Positions 8,748 to 18,706 of a DNA stretch of 64,000 nucleotides are shown piece after piece; the stretch's first letter is position 1, and every line of letters starts with the position of its first letter. The notes below the pieces were generated by a model that was given only the letters and a program-made list of their open reading frames with translations, was not told the origin of the DNA and did no database searches. This DNA comes from Polaromonas sp. JS666 (lineage in GTDB: Bacteria > Pseudomonadota > Gammaproteobacteria > Burkholderiales > Burkholderiaceae_C), in NCBI RefSeq assembly GCF_900103405.1, contig NZ_FNHX01000004.1:473111-537110 (forward strand). Direction: 5' to 3'. The position numbers and the translations under genes were made by a program.

Positions 8748-11700
8748 GTGGCTACCGCTGTCCTCGAGCGGCTGGACAACTTAAGCGCCTATGCCCGGCA
8801 GTTGCTGGGCGGCCGCCGCAGCGACATACAGCAACCCATACGCGCCGAGCTGTTCGGCGCCCAGCGTTTTGAGGAACACGGCCGCAGCCTGGCCGCAGCC
8901 CAGGCCGTGCTGCCCGCCGGCAGCGAGCACGGCGGCCCGCCGTTTTTCCCGCGCGTGCAGGAAAACATTGCCGCCATACGCCTGGCCTACGACTACATCG
9001 CGCTGACCTCCCGCAGCGGCCACTACGTCACGCCGGCGGCCGAATGGCTGCTCGACAATTTCCATTTGGTCGAGGCCCAGCTGCAGCAGATCCAGGACGG
9101 CGTGCCGCACCGCTACTACGCCGACCTGCCCAAGCTTGCCGACAAGCCGCTGCAGGGCCTGCCGCGCGTCTACGGCATCGCCTGGGCCTATGTGGCGCAT
9201 ACCGACAGCGTGCTCGACCCAGTCCTGTTCACCGCCTTCCTGCATGCCTACCAGGAGGTCAGCGAACTCAACCTCGGGGAACTCTGGGCCCTGCCCACCA
9301 CCTTGCGCGTGGTGCTGCTGGAAAACCTGCGCCGCATGGCCGACCGCATCGCCTGGAACAAGGTGGCGCGCGAGGTGGCCCATGCGGCCTGGGACAAGGT
9401 CGAGGCGCTGAACCTGCGCGAGCTCGACGAACTGCTGGCCCTGATGCAGTCCCACGGCCTGGAGCGCGCCTACCTGACCCAGCTCTGGCAGCGCATGCCG
9501 GCCGGGCGCCCCGAACCCGACGCGCCGCCGCCCCTGCCGCTGGTGCGCTGGGCCGCCCAGCATTGCTCCGACGCGCTGGGCATGATAGGCGAGGGCCAGA
9601 CCGCGCAGGTGGCCGCCAACCTCACGGTCAGCAACATCATCACCACGCTCAGGCTGATAGGCCAGGTCGAATGGGCGGAGCTGATAGAGCCCGTCAGCCA
9701 CTCGCTGCAGGTGCTGCGCCGCCTGCCCAGCTTCTCGCGCGAAAGCGAGATCACGCGCCAGCAGATCACGCGCGCCATGGAAAGGCTGGCGCAGCAGACC
9801 GGCAAGCCCGAACGCGCCGTCGCCGAAGCCGTGCTGGCCGCGGCGCGCCAGCCCAACAACTCGCTGGTGGCGCGCACCGCCGGCTACTACCTGATAGGGC
9901 CGGGCCGTCCGCTGCTCGAAGCCGCGCTGGGTCCGTCCGCCGGCCCGCACAGGCCCTTGCCGGCCCGCGGCACACCGCGCGCCTGGCGCTTGCCGCTGTT
10001 CGCCGCGGCCTGGTTCGCCGGCACCGCCGCGCTGCTGGCCTGGGCCGCGCAACCGCTGGCCGCCCTGCCCTGGCCCGGCTGGGTGGCAGTGCTGCTCATG
10101 GCCTGGCCGGCCTCGGAAGCCGTGGCCGCGCTGATGCACCGGCTGATCGCCGAGTCCACCCGCATACAGCCACTGGCCCGCCTGGACTTCAGCGCCGGCA
10201 TCCCGGCCGAACACCGCGTGCTGGTGGCGATCCCCTGCATGCTCAGCTCGGCCGCGGCGAATGCCGAGCTGGTGCACCGGCTGCAGCTGCACTGGCTGGC
10301 CAGCCGCGAGGCGCACGCGCAGTTCGCACTGCTGACCGACTGGGCCGATACCGAGACCGAACACCGGCCCGACGACCAGGCGCTGTTCGACGACGCGCTG
10401 GCCCGCCTGCGCGCCCTCAACGCGAGCTACCCGGCGGCCCACGGCCAGCCCGCGCGTTTTGTGCTGCTGCACCGGCCGCGCAGCTGGTCGGCCACGGAGC
10501 GCCGCTGGATAGGCTGGGAGCGCAAGCGCGGCAAGCTCGAGATGCTGCTGCGGCACCTGGCCGGGCACTCGGCCTCGCCCTTCACGCCGGCGGGCGACGC
10601 CATGCGGCTGGCCGAAGGCACGCGTTATGTGCTGACCCTGGACAGCGACACCGGCCTGCCCCCCGGCGCCCTGCGCGAACTGGTGGCCATCGCCGCCCAC
10701 CCGCTGAACACGCCGCAGGTGGACCGCAGAAGCCGCCGCGTCACCGCCGGCTACGGCATCCTGCAGCCGCGCGTGGCCACGCCCCTGCCCGCGCGCCGCG
10801 AGCGCTCGCCGTTTCACACCCTGTTCGCCGGCCAGCGCGGCCTGGACCCTTACAGCAGCGGCAACTCCGACCTCTACCAGGACGTGTTCGGCATGGGCAA
10901 CTTCAGCGGCAAGGGCCTGCTGCACGTGGAGGCCTTGCACGCCGTGCTGGACCGGCGCCTGCCCGAGGGCGCCATCCTGAGCCACGACCTGCTCGAAGGC
11001 AGCATCGCGCGCTGCGCCTACGTCAGCGATGTGGTGCTGATGGAAGACCAGCCCCACCATGCCGATGTGGCCGCCTCGCGGCTGCACCGCTGGACGCGCG
11101 GTGACTGGCAACTGCTGCCGCTGATGCTGCGCGCCAAAACCTTCGGCATAGACGCGCTGGGCCTGTGGCGCATGGCCGACAACCTGCGCCGCTCGCTGGT
11201 GGCGCCGGCCTGCTTCGCGCTGCTGGCCTGGGTGGTTTTCAGCGGCGCGCTGCCGTTGGGAACGGCGCTGACCTTCACCGTCCTCGCATTCCTGGCCGGC
11301 CCGCTGATGGGCGCGCTGGCCGGGCTGGTGCCCACGCGGCGCGGCATCGCCTGGCTGCATTTTTTCGACATCGGCATGCGCGACGTCGGGCGCAGCCTGG
11401 CACAGGCGGCCTGGCAGTTCAGCCAGCTCGCGGTGCAGGCCGCGCTGCTGCTGGACGCGATCACGCGGGCGCTGTGGCGCATGGCCGTGAGCCGGCGACG
11501 CCTGCTGCAATGGACCACCGCGGCCCAGGCCCAGACCTCGGCCCGCTACACACCGGCCGCGTTTGCGCGCGGCCACGCGGGCGTGTCCGCGCTGTGCCTG
11601 GCTTTCGCCGCGGCCGCCTGCTGGAGCCCCCATCCCTTCGCCGGCCCTGCGCTGTTCGTGCTGTGGGCCCTGGCGCCGCTGCTGGCCTGGTGGGGCAGCC

Positions 11701-14700
11701 AGCCCGGCGCCGCCGGCCGGGGCACCGTGCCCGACGCCGCGGACCGCGACTACCTGCTGCAGCTGGCGCAACAGACCTGGCGTTTTTTCGAGCGCGTGGT
11801 TGGCCCCGAAGACCACCACCTGCCGCCCGACAACCTGCAGATGGAGCCCGAACCGACGCTGGCCCACCGCACCTCGCCGACCAACATAGGCCTGTACCTG
11901 ATGGCGGTGGCCTGCGCGCGCGAGTTCAGCTGGATATCGACCGGCGAGATGATCGCGCGCCTGGCCGCCACGCTGGACACCGTGGAGGCCCTGCCCAAGC
12001 ACCAGGGCCACCTGCTCAACTGGTATGAAACGCGAACCCTGCAGGTGCTGCCGCCGGCCTACGTCTCCACGGTCGACAGCGGCAACTTCGCGGGCCACCT
12101 GCTGGCGGTCGCGCAGAACTGCCGGCTGCTGGCCGGGCGGGCGGACACCGCCGGGGCCGAGTCCGCCCCGCTGCTGCAGCTGGCCGGGCGCTGCGAACGC
12201 CTGTGCATGGCCATGGATTTCAGCGGCCTTTACAGCGCCAAGCGCCACCTGTTCCACATCGGCCTGCGCGTGCACGAGCAGGCGCTGGACGCGAGCTTTT
12301 ACGACCTGCTCGCCTCGGAGGCGCGGCTGACCAGCTTCCTGGCGATCGCCAAGGGCGACGTGCCGCGCCGCCACTGGCGGGCGCTGGGCCGCGCCTTCCT
12401 GACCGTGGGCGTGACGCCGGGCCTGAAATCCTGGTCGGGCTCCATGTTCGAATACCTGATGCCCTCGCTGGTCATGAGCGAGCCCGACGAGGGCCTGCTG
12501 CAGGTCTCTGGCCTGGCCGCGGTCAAGGAGCAGCAGGCCTTCGGCGAATCCCAAGGCTTGCCCTGGGGCGTCTCGGAGTCGGCCTATTTCGCGCAGGACC
12601 ACACGCTGGCCTTCCAGTACTCGCCTTTCGGCGTGCCGCGCCTGGCCCTGCGCCGCACGCCGCCCACCGACCGCGTGGTCGCGCCCTATGCCAGCATCAT
12701 GGCGGCCCAGTTCATGCCGCGCGAGGCCACGGCCAACCTGCGCCAGCTCGAGCAGTGGGGCGCGCGCGGCGAATACGGTTTTGTCGACGCGCTGGACTTC
12801 ACCGTCGCGCGCCAGCCCGGCGCGCAGGCGCTGAGCCTGGTCAACACCTTCATGGCGCACCACCAGGGCATGTCGCTGGTGGCGCTGTGCAACGTGCTGT
12901 GCGACGGGGCGCCGCGCCGCTGGTTCGCCTCGGCGCCGCTGGTGCAGGCCTTTGACTCGCTGCTGCACGAAAAAACCCCGCGCCAGATCATCGAAAGCGC
13001 CGACCCGCGCGAGCCGCCCGAGCCAGAGGACAGCGCCGAAGCCCGGCTTTACCATTCGCGCGAGATCGACCCCGCCGCGCCCGGCTGGCAGCCCACGCAG
13101 TTGCTGTCCAACGGCCGCTACAGCGTGGCGCTGCGCGCCAACGGCGCCGGCGTCAGCCGCTGGCGCAGCGGCAACCGGACTTACAACGTCTCGCGCTGGC
13201 GCGACGACCCGCTGCGCGACGCCTGCGGCACCTTCATCTACCTGCGCGCCGCGCCGCAGGAGCGCTTTCACTCGCTCACCCAGCACCCGGCGCCGCACCC
13301 CGACTGGCGCTACCAGGCCACCTTCCTGGCCGACCGCGTGCAGTTCGAGATGGCGTCAAGCACGCTGGAGGCGACCACCACCGTGCTGGTCAGCCCCGAG
13401 GACGACACCGAGCTGCGCACCGTCACCCTGCGCAACCTCTCCAGCGAAGAGGTGACACTGGAACTCGTTTCCTGTTTCGAGGCCGTGCTGACCGACCCGC
13501 GCGCCGACGAGGCGCACCCGGCGTTTTCCAACCTGTTTGTGCAGACCGAATGGCACGCCGGATGGCGCGCCCTGCTGCTGTCGCGCAGGCCCAGGCTGCA
13601 GGGCGACCCGGCCATGGCGGCCGCGCACTTCCTGGCCGACTCCGAGGCCAATGTGCGCACCATCGATTTCATCTCGGACCGGCGCGCCTTCCTGGGCCGG
13701 GGCCGCGGCCCCGGCGAGCCGGCCCTGCTGGCCGAGGCGCGCGGCGAGGGCCACACGCCCATCAACGGGCTGGACCCGGTGGCCGGCCTGCGCGTGCGCC
13801 TGCGCATTCCCGCCGGCGGCCTGGCCCGGCTCAGCTTTGCCACCGCCGCCGCGCCCAACACCGAGGAGCTGGCCGCGCGCATCGACAAATACCTGCAGCC
13901 CATGCACGTGGAGCGCGCCACCCGCATGGCCGCCACGCTGGCCCAGGTGCGGCTGCGCGACCTCGGCGTGGACCCCGGCGAGAACGCCGCGCTGCAGGAT
14001 ATCAACACCGCGCTGATGTACAGCTGCGCCCGGCCGGCCCCCGAGCGCGGCCTGATCGACCAGCGCCAGCTCTGGCGTTTCGGGCTCTCGGGCGACAAGC
14101 CCATCGTGCTGGTGCTGATTCACTCCAGCAACGGCATGGCGCTGGTGCACGCGCTGCTGCGGGCCCAGCCCTGGTGGAGTTTCTGCGGCCTGGCCGCCGA
14201 TGTGGTCATCCTCAACAGCGAGGCCAATTCCTACCTGATGCCGCTGCAGCGCGACATCCTCGCGCTGCGCGACCGCACGCTGCAGCAGGCCGAAAACAGT
14301 TTCCCGCGCAGTGACGTGGGCGGCTTTTTCCTGTTGCGCGAACAAGAAATCGTGCCCTCGGAAAAAGCCGCGCTCACGGGCCTGGCCCGCCTCATCCTCG
14401 CGGCCGACGGCCGGCCGCTGGAGCTGCAGACCGGCGCGCTGCAGGCCCTGGGCCACACTCCCAGCCACACCCCCAGCCGCGCTGCCACCGCCCCGCCGCC
14501 GCAGGCATCCGGGGCTACGCAGGCGCCGCAAGGCCGCTTTGACCCGGCCACCGGCGAATTCCAGTTCGAGGTCGATGCCCTGCACCGCCCGCCGCGCCCC
14601 TGGGTCAACATCATCGCCAACGCCGCCTTCGGCTTCCAGGTTTCGGAAGCCGGCGCCGGCTACACCTGGGCCGGCAACAGCCGGCTGCACCAGCTCACGC

Positions 14701-16898
14701 CCTGGTCCAACGACCCGGTCACCGACCCCAGCTTCGAGCACTACTTGCTGCAGGACCTGGACACACAAACCCAGCTGCCGCTGGGCGCCTCCATCGAGCC
14801 CGGGGCATCCTGCCGCGTGCGCCACGGCCAGGGCTACAGCACGTTTGAACGCATGCATGGCGCGCTGCGGGTTGAGACCACCTGGTTCGCCGACCTCCAG
14901 GATTCCGTCAAGTGCGTGCAGCTGCGCCTGCATAACCAGGGAAACGATGTGCGCCGCCTGCGTGCCCTGGCCATGGTGGAGTGGCAGATGGGTGCGGCGC
15001 GCCATGAGCGCCGCACCGTGCAGACCTGGAGGGCCAAGGACGCCGAGCTCAAGGCCGTGTTCGCGCAGCAGCGCGAAAGCCGCGCGGGCTTCGGCGGCAG
15101 CACCGCCTTCCTGGCGCTGGCCGGCTTGCCGGATGCGCCGCAATGGACCTGTGACCGCGGCGAGTTTTTTGATGCCGCGGGCCGCCTCGCGCCGCCCGCC
15201 GTCCTGGGCCGCAACGCCGACGGCGGCATAGACCCCTGCGCCGCGCTGGCCGGTGATTTCAGCTTGCAGCCGGGCCAAAGCATCACGCTGAGCTTTGTGC
15301 TGGGCCATGCCGGCGATGCGGCCCAGGCCGCGGAACTGGCCCGCGCCTGGCAAGGCCGCGATACGCAAGCGGCGCTGCAGGAGGTCAAGGCCTGGTGGGC
15401 CGGCCTGCTGGGCAAGGTGCAGGTGCGCACGCCGGACCCGCTGTTCGACGCGCTGGTCAACCGCTGGCTGCTGTACCAGACCCTGGCATCCCGCCTGTGG
15501 TCCAAGGCCGGCTTCTACCAGGCCGGCGGCGCCTTCGGTTTTCGCGACCAGCTGCAGGACGCCATGGCTTTTGCCCTCACCGAGCCCGGCCGCCTGCGCC
15601 GGCAGATTTTGCTCAACGCCTCGCGCCAGTTTCCCGAAGGCGATGTGCAGCACTGGTGGCATGCGCCCGGCGGCGAAGGCGTGCGCACGCATTTCTCCGA
15701 CGACCTGCTGTGGCTGCCCTATGCCTGCGCCCACTATGTGCAGGTCACCGGCGACACGGCCATCCTCGACGAGCAGGCCGCCTTTATCGACGGCCCGGCG
15801 ATTCCCGAAGGCGCGGAAGACGCCTACTACGCACCGCAAGCCAGCGCGCAAAGCGCCACGCTGTTTGAGCACTGCGCGCGCACCATCGACAAGAGCCTGG
15901 CCACCGGCGCCCACGGCCTGCCGCTGATGGGCACCGGCGACTGGAACGACGGCATGAACCGCGTGGGCCATGAGGGCCGCGGCGAGTCGGTGTGGCTGGC
16001 CTGGTTTTTATGCCGCGTGGTGCAGGACTTTGAACCCCTGGCCCGCGCGCGCGGCGACACCCGCCGCGCCGACAGCTGGCGGGCCGCACGCCAGGGCTGG
16101 GTCAGCGCACTGCACAAAGACGGCTGGGACGGCGCCTGGTTCCGCCGCGCGTTTTTCGACAACGGCGCGCCGCTGGGCTCGGCCGCCAACGACGAATGCC
16201 GCATCGACCTGATCGCCCAAGCCTGGGCCGTGCTGTCCGGCGCCTCCAGCGACGAATTCACGGTGCCCGCGATGCAGGCCATGAATGACCAGCTGGTCGA
16301 CCACGAGGCCGGCCTGCTGCGCCTGCTCACGCCGCCGCTGCAGCACTCGGCCAACAACCCCGGCTACATTCAGGCCTACCCGCCCGGCGTGCGCGAAAAC
16401 GGCGGCCAGTATTCACACGCCGCCGTCTGGGCCATGATGGCCCAGGCCGCCACCGGCGACGCCGAGGCCGCGTGGAAGAGCTTCCAGGCCCTGAGCCCCG
16501 CCCACCGCAGCGAACACCCGCTGCGCGGCCCGGCCTACGAGCTTGAGCCCTATGTGATGGCCGGCGACATCTACGGCACAGCGCCCTATGTGGGCCGCGG
16601 CGGCTGGAGCTGGTACACCGGCTCGGCCGCCTGGCTGCACCGCGCCGCGCTGGAAAACATTCTGGGCCTGCGCGTGCAGCAGGGTGAACTCTCGCTGTCA
16701 CCTTGTGTGCCGGCGCACTGGCCCTCGTTCGAGATAGCCCTCAATGTGCAGGGCCATGCGCTGACGGTGCGCTGGCAGCGTGACGGCGCGGCGGCTGAAG
16801 ACAGCTTTCCGGCGGATCGCGTGCTCACACCTGGGCAGGTCGTCCTGCTCGCCGAATTGCCGGAAGCTGCGCGCCTGCTGGTGCAGGCTACAGGCTGA
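8748..16898 (+). CDS. ndvB: Cyclic beta-1,2-glucan synthase (NdvB/ChvB family)
   Basis: The protein has 2716 residues and a GTG start. It is a multidomain inner-membrane enzyme that makes cyclic beta-1,2-glucan from UDP-glucose for the periplasm. Order: an N-terminal soluble region; hydrophobic segments near 425-460; a GT84 glycosyltransferase with acidic motif LDSDTGLPPG (Asp632, Asp634) and RWTRGDWQ near 781; more membrane segments near 815-860 and 945-985; a glycoamylase-like domain around 1220-1330 (SWSGSMFEYLMP, GVSESAY); and a C-terminal GH94 phosphorylase-like domain. The last has GTGDWNDGMN (Asp2398) and sets ring size by phosphorolysis in characterised members. Length is near Brucella Cgs and Rhizobium NdvB (about 2800). 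The product classically serves osmotic adaptation and host interaction; for this organism that is inference. Confidence 0.93.
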   Translation: MATAVLERLDNLSAYARQLLGGRRSDIQQPIRAELFGAQRFEEHGRSLAAAQAVLPAGSEHGGPPFFPRVQENIAAIRLAYDYIALTSRSGHYVTPAAEWLLDNFHLVEAQLQQIQDGVPHRYYADLPKLADKPLQGLPRVYGIAWAYVAHTDSVLDPVLFTAFLHAYQEVSELNLGELWALPTTLRVVLLENLRRMADRIAWNKVAREVAHAAWDKVEALNLRELDELLALMQSHGLERAYLTQLWQRMPAGRPEPDAPPPLPLVRWAAQHCSDALGMIGEGQTAQVAANLTVSNIITTLRLIGQVEWAELIEPVSHSLQVLRRLPSFSRESEITRQQITRAMERLAQQTGKPERAVAEAVLAAARQPNNSLVARTAGYYLIGPGRPLLEAALGPSAGPHRPLPARGTPRAWRLPLFAAAWFAGTAALLAWAAQPLAALPWPGWVAVLLMAWPASEAVAALMHRLIAESTRIQPLARLDFSAGIPAEHRVLVAIPCMLSSAAANAELVHRLQLHWLASREAHAQFALLTDWADTETEHRPDDQALFDDALARLRALNASYPAAHGQPARFVLLHRPRSWSATERRWIGWERKRGKLEMLLRHLAGHSASPFTPAGDAMRLAEGTRYVLTLDSDTGLPPGALRELVAIAAHPLNTPQVDRRSRRVTAGYGILQPRVATPLPARRERSPFHTLFAGQRGLDPYSSGNSDLYQDVFGMGNFSGKGLLHVEALHAVLDRRLPEGAILSHDLLEGSIARCAYVSDVVLMEDQPHHADVAASRLHRWTRGDWQLLPLMLRAKTFGIDALGLWRMADNLRRSLVAPACFALLAWVVFSGALPLGTALTFTVLAFLAGPLMGALAGLVPTRRGIAWLHFFDIGMRDVGRSLAQAAWQFSQLAVQAALLLDAITRALWRMAVSRRRLLQWTTAAQAQTSARYTPAAFARGHAGVSALCLAFAAAACWSPHPFAGPALFVLWALAPLLAWWGSQPGAAGRGTVPDAADRDYLLQLAQQTWRFFERVVGPEDHHLPPDNLQMEPEPTLAHRTSPTNIGLYLMAVACAREFSWISTGEMIARLAATLDTVEALPKHQGHLLNWYETRTLQVLPPAYVSTVDSGNFAGHLLAVAQNCRLLAGRADTAGAESAPLLQLAGRCERLCMAMDFSGLYSAKRHLFHIGLRVHEQALDASFYDLLASEARLTSFLAIAKGDVPRRHWRALGRAFLTVGVTPGLKSWSGSMFEYLMPSLVMSEPDEGLLQVSGLAAVKEQQAFGESQGLPWGVSESAYFAQDHTLAFQYSPFGVPRLALRRTPPTDRVVAPYASIMAAQFMPREATANLRQLEQWGARGEYGFVDALDFTVARQPGAQALSLVNTFMAHHQGMSLVALCNVLCDGAPRRWFASAPLVQAFDSLLHEKTPRQIIESADPREPPEPEDSAEARLYHSREIDPAAPGWQPTQLLSNGRYSVALRANGAGVSRWRSGNRTYNVSRWRDDPLRDACGTFIYLRAAPQERFHSLTQHPAPHPDWRYQATFLADRVQFEMASSTLEATTTVLVSPEDDTELRTVTLRNLSSEEVTLELVSCFEAVLTDPRADEAHPAFSNLFVQTEWHAGWRALLLSRRPRLQGDPAMAAAHFLADSEANVRTIDFISDRRAFLGRGRGPGEPALLAEARGEGHTPINGLDPVAGLRVRLRIPAGGLARLSFATAAAPNTEELAARIDKYLQPMHVERATRMAATLAQVRLRDLGVDPGENAALQDINTALMYSCARPAPERGLIDQRQLWRFGLSGDKPIVLVLIHSSNGMALVHALLRAQPWWSFCGLAADVVILNSEANSYLMPLQRDILALRDRTLQQAENSFPRSDVGGFFLLREQEIVPSEKAALTGLARLILAADGRPLELQTGALQALGHTPSHTPSRAATAPPPQASGATQAPQGRFDPATGEFQFEVDALHRPPRPWVNIIANAAFGFQVSEAGAGYTWAGNSRLHQLTPWSNDPVTDPSFEHYLLQDLDTQTQLPLGASIEPGASCRVRHGQGYSTFERMHGALRVETTWFADLQDSVKCVQLRLHNQGNDVRRLRALAMVEWQMGAARHERRTVQTWRAKDAELKAVFAQQRESRAGFGGSTAFLALAGLPDAPQWTCDRGEFFDAAGRLAPPAVLGRNADGGIDPCAALAGDFSLQPGQSITLSFVLGHAGDAAQAAELARAWQGRDTQAALQEVKAWWAGLLGKVQVRTPDPLFDALVNRWLLYQTLASRLWSKAGFYQAGGAFGFRDQLQDAMAFALTEPGRLRRQILLNASRQFPEGDVQHWWHAPGGEGVRTHFSDDLLWLPYACAHYVQVTGDTAILDEQAAFIDGPAIPEGAEDAYYAPQASAQSATLFEHCARTIDKSLATGAHGLPLMGTGDWNDGMNRVGHEGRGESVWLAWFLCRVVQDFEPLARARGDTRRADSWRAARQGWVSALHKDGWDGAWFRRAFFDNGAPLGSAANDECRIDLIAQAWAVLSGASSDEFTVPAMQAMNDQLVDHEAGLLRLLTPPLQHSANNPGYIQAYPPGVRENGGQYSHAAVWAMMAQAATGDAEAAWKSFQALSPAHRSEHPLRGPAYELEPYVMAGDIYGTAPYVGRGGWSWYTGSAAWLHRAALENILGLRVQQGELSLSPCVPAHWPSFEIALNVQGHALTVRWQRDGAAAEDSFPADRVLTPGQVVLLAELPEAARLLVQATG

Positions 16899-16913
16899 TC
16901 GCCTCGGTCAAGA

Positions 16914-17384
16914 TCAGCCGAGGTATGGCCCCTTGACCTCGCCCCAGCCCCAGCGCGGCATGGGCGCGTCGGGATCGACGGTGGCCCCCGGCTGCGAATT
17001 GATGACCGCCAGCCGTGAGCCCCACTCCAGGTAGCCCACCAGGGCCGAGCGGAACTCGGGATCCTCGGGCATGCCCAGCTCGTCCGCCGTCTCCAGCAGC
17101 AGCCCGACCCAGCGGCGGCGCTGTGCCTGGTCAAGGTGCCGGTTCAAATGCTGGCGGATCATGTGCGGATGGCCGCCATGCTGCGTCGAATACGTGGCTG
17201 GCCCGCCCAGCACTTCGCCGAGAAAGGCAGCCACATGGGCCGGATGCTCGCCGCCCATGTGCGCGAAGACGGGTCCGAGCACATCGTCCTTCTTCACATG
17301 TTCATAAAAGCGCGTGGTCAGGCGGGTCAGGGCGTCTATGCCGCCCACCCATTCATAGAGGCTTGGAATATTGCGATCGGGCAT
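16914..17384 (-). CDS. Group II truncated haemoglobin
   Basis: The protein has 156 residues with a bacterial globin fold. Motifs include YEWVGGIDALTRLTTRFYEHV at the A/B helices, the FLGEVLGGPATYS region, and HGGHPHMIRQHL holding the proximal His. GWGEVKGPYLG forms the tail. Group II members bind O2 or NO and help in nitrosative or oxidative defence. The ORF converges on the glucan synthase gene (stop codons 15 bases apart) and is divergent from the ABC ATPase gene. Confidence 0.93.
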   Translation of the reverse strand: MPDRNIPSLYEWVGGIDALTRLTTRFYEHVKKDDVLGPVFAHMGGEHPAHVAAFLGEVLGGPATYSTQHGGHPHMIRQHLNRHLDQAQRRRWVGLLLETADELGMPEDPEFRSALVGYLEWGSRLAVINSQPGATVDPDAPMPRWGWGEVKGPYLG

Positions 17385-17484
17385 GGCTATTTCCTGGCAG
17401 GTTGCTGGGTGCAGTCCGAAAATTCGCAGATTAACATCAGCGCTTGCTTCCGCCTCACCAGGTAGCGCCTACCAAACACCCATC

Positions 17485-18102
17485 GTGCTCATCATTAAAA
17501 ACCTCAGCTTTCGCTACCCCAATCCCAGGGTGGAACTCTTCGCCCACCTGTCCGCCACCATCCCACCCGGCGTCACGCTGGTGCAAGGCGGTGACGGGCG
17601 CGGCAAAAGTACCTTGCTTCGCCTGATGGCAGGCGCCTTGGCTGCCGATGCGGGGCAGTTGCAGCTGAACGGCGTATCGCTGGCAGAACAACCCGAGGCC
17701 TATCGCCGGCAGCTGTTCTGGATGGAGCCGCGCAGCACCGACTTCGACCAGCTCACACCGCTGCAGTATTTCGAAACTGTTCGAGGCAAGTATTCAAGTT
17801 TTGATGCGGGTTTGACAGGTCCGCTGGTCGAAGGACTGGGACTGGAGCCTCACATCGACAAGCAACTCTTCATGCTGTCCACGGGGTCCAAGCGCAAGGT
17901 CTGGCTGGCGGCGGCGTTTGCCTCGGGCGCGGCGCTGTTGCTGCTCGACGAACCCTTCGCCGCACTCGATGCGCCCTCGATTGCTTTTGTCAAAGAACAG
18001 CTTCAGGCTATTTCGACACAAGCCGGCCGCGCGGCGGTGATTGCGGACTATGCAGCCCCCAGCGGGGTGACGCTGGCCGGTGTGATCGATCTCGGCGACT
18101 GA
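17485..18102 (+). CDS. ABC transporter ATP-binding protein, stand-alone
   Basis: The 205-residue protein starts at GTG 17485 (VLIIKNLSFRYPN). An in-frame ATG at 17371 would overlap the globin start and adds a non-homologous stretch. Walker A is GGDGRGKST (about 34-42). The signature region LSTGSKRK is a degenerate LSGGQ. Walker B and D-loop are LLLLDEPFAALD. Small size and sequence resemble CcmA-type ATPases. No permease gene is next to it, so the partner and substrate are unknown. Its stop is one base from the convergent DTW gene stop. Confidence 0.85.
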   Translation: MLIIKNLSFRYPNPRVELFAHLSATIPPGVTLVQGGDGRGKSTLLRLMAGALAADAGQLQLNGVSLAEQPEAYRRQLFWMEPRSTDFDQLTPLQYFETVRGKYSSFDAGLTGPLVEGLGLEPHIDKQLFMLSTGSKRKVWLAAAFASGAALLLLDEPFAALDAPSIAFVKEQLQAISTQAGRAAVIADYAAPSGVTLAGVIDLGD

Positions 18103-18103
18103 A

Positions 18104-18706
18104 CTACTTCGGAACAAATGCCTGTTGCTGCGCCACAAAGCCGTTGAAGGCCTGGAGCAGCGGCCGATATCTGCCAGCATCCCCTTCAAGCTGCACGAGT
18201 GCTGCGCAAGCCGCCTCCAGCGTCGACAGCTGTCCCGGCTTGTGGGCCTTGCGGATCAGGTAAGCCGACGCGGGCACATCTTCCAGCGACAGGCGCGGTA
18301 GCCGCCGCAACAACGGGTTGAGGTGCAGCATCTTGCGGCTCTTGCGCCAGGTCGCGTCCAGCACCACCAGGCGCACACGCGGCGGGTCTTTGAGCCGCTC
18401 AAGGTCCAGGGCGGGCGTGTCATCGTCCTGCGGCGTGGGCGGGTACAGCAGCACCGTATAGGCAGGCGTCTCGGCCAACGCCGCGCGCAGGCCGGCTTCT
18501 TCAAACGTTTCCCCCATCAGCATGCGGCTGCGCGGCAAACTCAGCTGCAGCAGGCGGCCGGTGTTTTTGGCATGGCCCGCTTCCAGCGGGTGCTGCAGGA
18601 TCAGCACCCCGGCTTCATGCGCCACCGGCCTGATCCACTGGCAGATGCAGGCGCTTTGCGGCCGCAGGCAGACGCCGCAGGCCGCGCGCCCCGCCGGCTC
18701 AGTCAC
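18104..18706 (-). CDS. DTW-domain tRNA-uridine aminocarboxypropyltransferase (TapT/YfiP-like)
   Basis: The 200-residue protein starts at GTG 18706, overlapping the terC 3' end by eight bases. A longer frame to 18853 lies wholly in terC and is rejected. The Cys-rich start (CGVCLRPQSACIC) is a zinc-binding site. DATWRKSRKML supplies the DxTW motif that names the family. Characterised relatives put an acp3 group on tRNA uridine 47 using SAM. The overlap with terC means it is probably read from the same transcript. Confidence 0.85.
   Translation of the reverse strand: MTEPAGRAACGVCLRPQSACICQWIRPVAHEAGVLILQHPLEAGHAKNTGRLLQLSLPRSRMLMGETFEEAGLRAALAETPAYTVLLYPPTPQDDDTPALDLERLKDPPRVRLVVLDATWRKSRKMLHLNPLLRRLPRLSLEDVPASAYLIRKAHKPGQLSTLEAACAALVQLEGDAGRYRPLLQAFNGFVAQQQAFVPK

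Noticed and set aside
8781..13298. 1505-codon open frame antisense to the glucan synthase
   Set aside because: Same GC-driven shadow; no ribosome site and no motif.
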